Assembly: GCA_050944015.1 (NCBI GenBank)
Contig: JBMNQG010000001.1
Location: forward strand, 19,894-83,893
DNA from: DUOX01 sp050944015
GTDB taxonomy: Bacteria; Bacillota; Clostridia; Oscillospirales; Oscillospiraceae
DNA: 64,000 bases
Direction: 5' to 3'
Below are positions 57,936 through 64,000 of the stretch, in pieces; positions within the stretch are counted from its first letter, which is position 1, and each line of letters begins with the position of its first letter. The notes beneath the pieces were generated by a model. That model was not told the origin of the DNA. It worked only from the letters and a program-made list of their open reading frames with translations, and made no database searches. The position numbers were made by a program, and so were the translations under genes.

Positions 57936-58469
57936 ATGGCTCTTAGAAATATAATCACGGAAGGAGACCCATCCCTTCTGAAGCGTTCCCGGCCGGTAAC
58001 CGACTTTAACGAAAGGCTCCACATCCTGCTGGACGACATGCGCGAAACTCTTGAAAACGCAGGCGGGGTGGGCCTTGCCGCCCCCCAGGTGGGCGTCCTG
58101 CGCCGCGCGGTCTTGGTAATGGAGACCAATGTGCCGGAAGGGGAAGATGAGTATATAATAGAACTCGTAAACCCCGAAATTATCGAAGTGGACGGCGAGC
58201 AGTACGGCCCCGAGGGCTGTCTCAGCGTGCCCGGCGTTTTTGGAATGGTGAAGCGGCCCCATCGCGTTAAGGTCAGAGCCCAGGACAGGAACGGGAAATA
58301 TTTCGAGATGGAAGGCGAGGGCCTTACGGCCAGGGCTTTTTGCCACGAGATAGACCACCTGGAGGGAAAGCTGTTTTTATCCCTTGCAGACCGCCTGCTG
58401 AGTCCGGAGGAGCTTGCCGAGCTTTCCGGAGACGAGTCTGAAACTGAAAGCGAGAGCGAGGAAGAGTAA
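57936..58469 (+). CDS. def: Peptide deformylase
   Basis: Removes the formyl group from new proteins. It has 177 residues. All three motifs are present: GVGLAAPQVG, EGCLSVPG and HEIDHLEG (His, Glu, His metal ligands). A short acidic tail ends the protein. AAGAGGTGAAGAC precedes the ATG. It is followed by fmt. Confidence 0.97.
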   Translation: MALRNIITEGDPSLLKRSRPVTDFNERLHILLDDMRETLENAGGVGLAAPQVGVLRRAVLVMETNVPEGEDEYIIELVNPEIIEVDGEQYGPEGCLSVPGVFGMVKRPHRVKVRAQDRNGKYFEMEGEGLTARAFCHEIDHLEGKLFLSLADRLLSPEELAELSGDESETESESEEE

Positions 58470-58472
58470 TCA

Positions 58473-59405
58473 ATGCGCATAGTTTTCATGGGCACGCCGG
58501 ATTTTGCGGCTGCCTCGCTGAAAAAGCTGATTGAAAGGGGTTTCAACGTTGTGGGCGTGTTCACCCAGCCGGACAAGCCCAGAAACCGGGGTATGAAGAT
58601 TTCCTACAGCCCGGTAAAGGAGGTTGCCCTGTCGGCGGGGCTGCCCGTATTCCAGCCGGCCACCCTTAGGGATGGAAAGGCGGCGGAGCAGCTTCGCGCC
58701 CTCAATGTGGACCTTATCGTGGTTGTGGCTTACGGGCGGATTCTGCCTGATGACATACTGGCCATACCCCCCAAGGGCTGCATCAACCTTCACGCCTCGC
58801 TGCTTCCAAAATACCGTGGCGCGGCTCCCATCCAGTGGGCGATTCTCAACGGAGACAAAATCACCGGAGTTACTACCATGTATGTCAGCAGCGAACTGGA
58901 CTCCGGTGACATTATTTATACCGCCGAAACCGAAATCGGCGAATTTGAGACCAGCGGGGAGCTTTTTGAGCGGCTTCGCGACTTAGGCGCCGAGCTTTTG
59001 TGCAAAACCGTGGCCGACATTGAGAACGGCACAGCGCCCAGAACCCCTCAGGACAATTCCAGGGCGACCTATGTGACCCCCCTCACCAAGTCCATGAGCC
59101 CGATAGACTGGAACAAATCCCCCAGGGAAATCGTCAAATGGATCTGCGGCTTGGACCCCTGGCCTGTGGCCACTGCGGAGCTGGGCGGAAGGCTGTTCCG
59201 CATCTTTGGCGCACAGTACACTCAGAACCGTACAGATAAAGCTCCAGGCGAAATCGTAGCCGCGGACAACAGGGGGATAGAAGTTGCCTGCGGCGGGGGC
59301 CGGACCTTGCTCATAACGGAACTGCAGGCCCCTGGCGGCAAGCGTATGAGCGCCGCAGATTACCTGAGAGGCCATCCAATGCCCGTCGGGGGAAATAAGT
59401 CATGA
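58473..59405 (+). CDS. fmt: Methionyl-tRNA formyltransferase
   Basis: Formylates initiator Met-tRNA. It has 310 residues. Motifs: MRIVFMGTPDFAAASL, HASLLPKYRGAAPIQWAIL and SELDSGDIIYTAET, with the catalytic Asp-His-Asn environment. Its stop overlaps the rsmB start by four bases. The def-fmt pair is the usual layout. Confidence 0.97.
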   Translation: MRIVFMGTPDFAAASLKKLIERGFNVVGVFTQPDKPRNRGMKISYSPVKEVALSAGLPVFQPATLRDGKAAEQLRALNVDLIVVVAYGRILPDDILAIPPKGCINLHASLLPKYRGAAPIQWAILNGDKITGVTTMYVSSELDSGDIIYTAETEIGEFETSGELFERLRDLGAELLCKTVADIENGTAPRTPQDNSRATYVTPLTKSMSPIDWNKSPREIVKWICGLDPWPVATAELGGRLFRIFGAQYTQNRTDKAPGEIVAADNRGIEVACGGGRTLLITELQAPGGKRMSAADYLRGHPMPVGGNKS

Positions 59406-60724
59406 CCGGCCGGCAGGCCGCCCTGATGGCGCTGGAGCGCTTCAGGCGAAGCGGCTCCTGGTCTGATGCGGTTCTTGACGGCATAGTCCAAAAGCACGGA
59501 ATGGACAGGCGGGAGGCGGCTCTGGCCAGCCGCCTGTGCTACGGTGTGCTGCAAAACATGGCCCTTTGCGATTTTTACATCGGCTCAATTTCCAGCATAC
59601 CGCCCAGAAAGCTGGAGCCCAAGGTTTTGGATATACTGCGCATATCCGCATATCAAATCCTGTTTCTGGATAAGATACCCTCCCGCGCTGCGGTAAACGA
59701 GGGCGTAAAGCTGTGCAAAAGTCTAGGGTTTGGGAGGGCCTCCGGCCTTGTGAACGCCGTCCTGCGCCGCCTGTCCGAGAACCGCGACAGGCTGCCGGAA
59801 ATCCCCAATAACAACCCAGTTGATTATCTTTCCCTTCTTTACAGCCATCCCCGGTGGCTGACGGAGGAGCTAATCCGGGAACGGGGCGCGGAATTTGCCG
59901 AGAACTTTTTCCTGGCCAATAACGACGAGGCGCCAATGGCGGCCCAGGTGAACACGCTGAAGATTGACACTCCGAATCTGGTAAAAAATTTGGAAGCCGA
60001 AGGCGTCGTCATCTCACTGCATCCCTGGCTTGAAGACTGCGTCCTGCTGTCGGGCACCGGGGATTTGACCGGGCTTTCGTCATTTAAGCGCGGCGAGTTT
60101 TACATTCAGGACGCCGCCGCCCGGCTGGCGGTTACGGCAGCGGACCCCAAGCCTGGGCAGAGGGTGCTGGATGCCTGCGCCGCCCCAGGCGGCAAGAGCT
60201 TTGCCGCCGCCATTGCAATGAACAACAACGGCGAAATCATTTCCTGCGATATTCACAGTTCAAAACTTTCCCGAATTGAAGACTCCGCCCGGCGTTTGGG
60301 CATTGAAATTATTCATATCCGGACCTGCGACGCCAGAAGGCCGGATGAGGATTTGCGCGGCAGCGCCGACATTGTCATTGCCGACGTGCCCTGTTCCGGC
60401 TTGGGAGTGATACGCAAAAAACCGGATATCCGGTATAAGGACCCCAAGGAGCTGGCGGGGCTGCCGGATATCCAGCTTGGCATTTTAAGGGGCCTTGCCC
60501 CCTGCCTGAAGCCCGGCGGGGTTTTGATATATTCCACCTGCACCATCAGGCGTCAGGAAAACGAAGAAGTAATAGAGATGTTTCTTGGCTGCAATACGGA
60601 ATTTGAACTGGAGGCCTTTAAGCTGCCCGGACCGGCGGGCGTCGTAGAGTCCGGGCATGTTACCCTTTGGCCTCATATACATGGCACTGACGGGTTTTTC
60701 ATATGCAAGCTAAGGAAGAAATAA
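59402..60724 (+). CDS. rsmB: 16S rRNA (cytosine-967-C5) methyltransferase RsmB
   Basis: SAM-dependent methyltransferase acting on 16S rRNA. It has 440 residues: an N-terminal NusB-like domain (about 1-140), and a catalytic domain with DACAAPGGKSFAAA (SAM-binding) and catalytic Cys in ADVPCSGLGVIRKKPD and STCTIRRQENEE. The start ATGACC overlaps the fmt stop. It is followed by rlmN with a one-base overlap. Confidence 0.95.
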   Translation: MTGRQAALMALERFRRSGSWSDAVLDGIVQKHGMDRREAALASRLCYGVLQNMALCDFYIGSISSIPPRKLEPKVLDILRISAYQILFLDKIPSRAAVNEGVKLCKSLGFGRASGLVNAVLRRLSENRDRLPEIPNNNPVDYLSLLYSHPRWLTEELIRERGAEFAENFFLANNDEAPMAAQVNTLKIDTPNLVKNLEAEGVVISLHPWLEDCVLLSGTGDLTGLSSFKRGEFYIQDAAARLAVTAADPKPGQRVLDACAAPGGKSFAAAIAMNNNGEIISCDIHSSKLSRIEDSARRLGIEIIHIRTCDARRPDEDLRGSADIVIADVPCSGLGVIRKKPDIRYKDPKELAGLPDIQLGILRGLAPCLKPGGVLIYSTCTIRRQENEEVIEMFLGCNTEFELEAFKLPGPAGVVESGHVTLWPHIHGTDGFFICKLRKK

Positions 60725-61752
60725 TGAAAAAAGACATCAAGTCCATGCTTCTCCGGGAGATTGAGGAAGACCTGTCCCGTTGGGGAGAGCCCCCATTTCG
60801 TGCAAAGCAGGTTTTCCGCTGGCTGGGCAGGGGTGCAGTTTCCTTCCAGGAGATGACCGACCTTTCAAAATCCCTGAGGGAAAAGCTGGAGCAGCACTAT
60901 TATATAAACTCCCTTAAACTCCTGAAAAAGCAGGTTTCCAAGATTGACGGCACTATAAAGTACCTGTGGGGGCTTGAGGACGGAAACGCCGTGGAGACCG
61001 TGGTCATGAAATACAGGCATGGAAATACCGTCTGTATTTCATCGCAGGTAGGCTGCCGAATGGGCTGCGCCTTCTGCGCTTCTACCCTCGGCGGCCTTGT
61101 TCGGAATCTGAAGCCCTCTGAAATGCTGGACCAGGTGCTTTTCTCCGAGTCTGAAAGCGGCCTTAAAATTTCAAACATTGTCCTAATGGGCATAGGCGAG
61201 CCTCTGGACAATTTTGACAACGTCGACCGCTTTCTGGAGCTTATCAACCACCCGGAGGGCAGGAATATAGGCATGCGCCATATTTCCCTGTCCACCTGCG
61301 GCCTGACAGAAAGATTTGACAAGCTGGGTGACCTTAATTTACAATTAACACTGTCGGTATCCCTCCATGCCCCGGACGACGAAACCCGTTCCCGGCTGAT
61401 GCCGGTGAACCGGGGCAGGGGAGTGGACCGGCTGCTTGATGCCTGTGCCGAATACTACAGGCGCACGGGCCGCCGGGTTTCCTTTGAATACGCAATGATT
61501 GACGGGGTCAATGATACGGAATACCACGCCAGGCTTTTGGCGGATAAAGTCAAAAAAGCCGGCGGCCATGTGAACCTTATACCCCTCAATCATGTGGAAG
61601 AGAGAAAGTTTGCCCCATCGTCTGAGGAAAACATGCGGGCCTTTATTAAGATACTTCGGGAAAAAGGCGTTAACGTTACCGTCCGGCGCCGCCTTGGCAG
61701 CGACGTGGACGCCTCCTGCGGCCAGCTTCGCAGGAAGGCGGCAAAAGACTGA
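60724..61752 (+). CDS. rlmN: 23S rRNA (adenine-2503-C2) methyltransferase RlmN
   Basis: Radical SAM methyltransferase of 23S rRNA and tRNA. It has 342 residues. The 4Fe-4S motif is CRMGCAFCAS (CxxxCxxC), and the conserved C-terminal Cys is in DASCGQLRRK. The start at 60724 has AAGGAAG upstream; an in-frame ATG at 60703 lies inside rsmB. Confidence 0.96.
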   Translation: MKKDIKSMLLREIEEDLSRWGEPPFRAKQVFRWLGRGAVSFQEMTDLSKSLREKLEQHYYINSLKLLKKQVSKIDGTIKYLWGLEDGNAVETVVMKYRHGNTVCISSQVGCRMGCAFCASTLGGLVRNLKPSEMLDQVLFSESESGLKISNIVLMGIGEPLDNFDNVDRFLELINHPEGRNIGMRHISLSTCGLTERFDKLGDLNLQLTLSVSLHAPDDETRSRLMPVNRGRGVDRLLDACAEYYRRTGRRVSFEYAMIDGVNDTEYHARLLADKVKKAGGHVNLIPLNHVEERKFAPSSEENMRAFIKILREKGVNVTVRRRLGSDVDASCGQLRRKAAKD

Positions 61753-61776
61753 TTCAGTTTGCTTGTCGGAGGATTT

Positions 61777-62511
61777 ATGGAAGGCTTTGGGATTACCCAC
61801 CGCGGTATGGTCAGAAAAGAGAATCAGGACAGCTTCCTGATGGAAATATTTGACGAGGGCAGGGGCGCGGCCCTTGTGCTCTGCGACGGTATGGGTGGAG
61901 CCCAGGCCGGAAGTGTTGCCAGCAGTATGGCCTCCGAAACCTTTATGTCCCATGTCAGGGCCTGCCTGGCTGAGAAAAAATCAAAGTTGGGACTTGACGA
62001 GATTGTCAAGGAGGCCGCGCAGTACGCCAATATCAGGGTATTTGACCGCTCATATACGGACTTCAGCTGCCTGGGCATGGGCACAACCCTGGTCGGCGCC
62101 TTGGTCAAGTCCGGCAATGGAGCAGTCGTCAACGTGGGAGACAGCAGAGCGTACCTTATATCCGGCGGCGGAATCAGACGCATTACAAAGGACCATTCCT
62201 TTGTGGCGGAGCTCCTGGACAGAGGCGCCCTGACCCCGGAGCAGGCCAAAAACCACCCCCAAAAGAACCTAATCACCAGAGCCCTGGGGGTGGAATCAAA
62301 GGTAAACAGCGATGTCTTCAAACTGAAGTTTTCCGCCGGAGACCGGCTGCTGCTCTGTTCCGACGGGCTGAGCAACATGGTCAGCGATAATGAAATATTG
62401 GAGCAGGTAGTTAAGTCCGAAGGCCCTCAGGAGATGTGTCAAAACCTTTTAAATATTGCCCTGGACAGGGGCGCTCCGGACAACGTGACCGTGGCTGTAC
62501 TTATCTTTTAG
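61777..62511 (+). CDS. stp: PP2C-family protein phosphatase (Stp/PrpC)
   Basis: Ser/Thr phosphatase that opposes PrkC. It has 244 residues. Metal-binding motifs are RKENQDSF, LCDGMGGAQAG, NVGDSRAYLI and APDNVTVAVLIF. The ATG at 61777 has CGGAGGA upstream; an upstream TTG at 61759 is unlikely. It is immediately before the kinase gene, as in other Firmicutes. Confidence 0.96.
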   Translation: MEGFGITHRGMVRKENQDSFLMEIFDEGRGAALVLCDGMGGAQAGSVASSMASETFMSHVRACLAEKKSKLGLDEIVKEAAQYANIRVFDRSYTDFSCLGMGTTLVGALVKSGNGAVVNVGDSRAYLISGGGIRRITKDHSFVAELLDRGALTPEQAKNHPQKNLITRALGVESKVNSDVFKLKFSAGDRLLLCSDGLSNMVSDNEILEQVVKSEGPQEMCQNLLNIALDRGAPDNVTVAVLIF

Positions 62512-62588
62512 CTCGGCATATTGGATGATAACATACTACCCGGCACCTAACCCCATAAATTACCTTCAACCAACAGGGAGGCCCCAAA

Positions 62589-64000
62589 ATGGACAACAGT
62601 ATGGATAAATATCTGGGCCAGCTTTTGGATAACCGATACGAGATTATAGAAGTTATCGGAACTGGCGGCATGGCAGTGGTATATAAAGCCTTGTGTCACA
62701 GGCTGAACCGCTATGTGGCCGTTAAAATGCTCAGGGAAGATCTGGCTCTGGACGAAGAATTTCGCCGCCGTTTTCACACGGAATCCCAGGCGGTGGCCAT
62801 GCTGTCCCATCCGAACATTGTCGCCGTTTACGATTTCAGCCGTTCCAGCGACGTTGAATACATCGTCATGGAGCTAATTGAAGGCATTACCCTCAAACAG
62901 TACATGAAGAAGAAGGGGCCTTTGAGCTGGAAAGAGGCCCTTCACTTTGCCACACAAATTGCCAAGGCATTGAACCACGCCCACAGTAAGGGCATTATCC
63001 ACCGGGACATTAAGCCCCACAATATCATGATAGTTAAGGACGGCACCGTTAAAGTGGCGGATTTTGGCATTGCCTGCCTTCAGAACGCCCAAAATACCAC
63101 TGGACAGGAGACGGTTGGTTCCGTTCACTATATTTCCCCCGAGCAGGCCAAGGGAGAGGACGTGGACGCCCGCAGCGACATTTATTCTTTAGGAGTTGTG
63201 CTTTATGAGATGCTGACGGGCCAGCTTCCCTTTGAGGGGGACAGCCCCGTTTCCGTGGCGATTCAGCACATAAGCTCCACCCCGACGCCGCCCCGCGAGA
63301 TAAACCCTGAGATTCCCGCGGGCCTTGAGGCAATAACCATGAAGGCCATGAACCCCAATCGCGAAGAACGCTATCAGTCGGCGGAAGAGCTGCTGGCGGA
63401 TTTGGAAGAATTCCGAAAGTCCCAGGCTTCAATCCCTATCAACGTGGGAGCCGGGGCAATGGGGGTTACCCCGGAACCAGGAGGGTATATGTCAGCTCAT
63501 GGAGAAAGGCAATACATCATCAGCAAGAATGTGGAGCCCGTAAGAGGCCCTAGGGAGCTGAACCGGGAGAGCTATAAGCGCAGGAGGGGCCGTTCCAGGA
63601 AGGTCAGCCTGCTTTCCGGCCTGTTCTGCGTGCTGGTTTTCATACTTGCCATTTTCGTCTACCTGTGGAATTCCTGGCTGAAAGAAATATTTACGGAGGC
63701 CGAGCGCATAAATGCACCCAACTTTGTGGGGAGCCCTTACGAGGACATTATTGAAAACCCGGAATTTGCCGGCGTGTTTAACTTTACTGTTGTATACGCC
63801 GTTGACCCCGACAGCCCCGAAGGCATGATAATCGGGCAGGACCCCGAACCCTACAGAAGCATGATGCTGGTGCCTGAGGGTATAGACATAGAGCTTAAAG
63901 TCAGCACGGGGGCCCAAATGGTGCCGGTGCCGGACGTAATTAACAAGGATTACAGGGTAGCCGTACAAATGCTTGAGGAGTGCGGTTTCGTTGTGGAGAC
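62589..64000 (+). CDS. prkC: Ser/Thr protein kinase with PASTA domains, PrkC (3' end outside window)
   Basis: Membrane kinase that senses wall fragments and controls growth and germination. About 470 residues are seen, and the frame is open at the window end. Kinase domain about 17-275: glycine loop GTGGMAVVY, Lys46 in VAVKML, HRDIKPHNI (Asp140), DFG at 158-160 and GSVHYISPEQA. A juxtamembrane basic stretch (about 330-340) and one membrane segment (about 341-360) follow, then the first PASTA domain (from about 375) and the start of a second (VPVPDVINKDY). ATG at 62589 has AGGAGG upstream. It lies right after stp. Confidence 0.97.
   Translation, partial: MDNSMDKYLGQLLDNRYEIIEVIGTGGMAVVYKALCHRLNRYVAVKMLREDLALDEEFRRRFHTESQAVAMLSHPNIVAVYDFSRSSDVEYIVMELIEGITLKQYMKKKGPLSWKEALHFATQIAKALNHAHSKGIIHRDIKPHNIMIVKDGTVKVADFGIACLQNAQNTTGQETVGSVHYISPEQAKGEDVDARSDIYSLGVVLYEMLTGQLPFEGDSPVSVAIQHISSTPTPPREINPEIPAGLEAITMKAMNPNREERYQSAEELLADLEEFRKSQASIPINVGAGAMGVTPEPGGYMSAHGERQYIISKNVEPVRGPRELNRESYKRRRGRSRKVSLLSGLFCVLVFILAIFVYLWNSWLKEIFTEAERINAPNFVGSPYEDIIENPEFAGVFNFTVVYAVDPDSPEGMIIGQDPEPYRSMMLVPEGIDIELKVSTGAQMVPVPDVINKDYRVAVQMLEECGFVVE

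Overview
The window is a 64 kb chromosomal stretch from an endospore-forming member of the Clostridia, most likely the Oscillospiraceae/Ruminococcaceae side. The reasons are the sporulation genes (spoIIGA-sigE, a spoIVFA/spoIVFB-like pair, gerW/ytfJ, a sporulation-type D,D-carboxypeptidase), the single-polypeptide IspH-ribosomal protein S1 fusion known from Clostridia, Firmicutes-type operons (yloC-remA-gmk-rpoZ-priA-def-fmt-rsmB-rlmN-stp-prkC; scpA-scpB; cdaA-cdaR), strong Shine-Dalgarno sites and frequent GTG/TTG starts. Nearly all of it is vertically inherited core genome. No CRISPR array, rRNA operon or insertion sequence was seen, and no gene-free stretch exceeds 300 bases (the largest, 13757-13982, is a regulatory region).

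Layout. 1-3773: end of trpS, then TagO/WecA-type and WecB-type enzymes for an undecaprenyl-linked cell-wall glycopolymer and an exported protein of unknown role. 3861-4816 (minus): three small uncharacterised proteins. 4885-7591: a phosphodiesterase, a membrane protein and an unusual zinc-ribbon/membrane/PASTA protein. 7774-10290: an SDR reductase, then spoIIGA-sigE. 10489-12631: a cysteine-rich protein, tRNA-Gly(CCC), a lipoprotein with a duplicated domain and a small protein. 12833-15917: a LysR regulator divergent from an enoate-reductase/Old-Yellow-Enzyme flavoprotein, with a clear operator-like inverted repeat between them. 15965-17970: tRNA-Pro(CGG) followed by an AT-rich remnant of an integrative element (tyrosine integrase, XRE repressor, excisionase-like protein).

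17988-26693: a membrane M23/M50 protease pair resembling SpoIVFA/SpoIVFB, two radical-SAM-associated genes, rplS with a structured leader, lepB, rbgA, rnhB, yraN and thrC. 26729-34314: DUF1540, a phosphoesterase, then the protein-quality-control block tig-clpP-clpX-lon-engB. 34435-39469: site-2 protease, scpAB, DUF2953, gerW, dac and rluB. 39621-45157: RpiR regulator, a BaiN-like flavoprotein whose 3' end is frameshifted so that it reads in frame into cmk, plsC and ispH-rpsA. 45326-50874: carD, ispD, ispF, a DUF3343/cysteine-desulfurase-like pair and the c-di-AMP module cdaA-cdaR. 50896-53346: RseC-like, DUF5685, J-domain and membrane proteins. 53375-64000: the yloC-to-prkC operon, cut by the window end.

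Functional links: isoprenoid precursor synthesis (ispD, ispF, ispH) feeds the undecaprenyl carrier used by the TagO/WecA-type enzyme. The PrkC kinase and its phosphatase end the window, while a kinase-free PASTA protein with a threonine-containing repeat lies at 6230-7591. The sporulation genes are scattered rather than clustered. The most unusual items are the apparent flavoprotein-Cmk fusion by frameshift, the zinc-ribbon PASTA protein, the tRNA-linked element remnant and the DUF5685/J-domain cluster. No wholly new multi-gene system is proven by the sequence alone.
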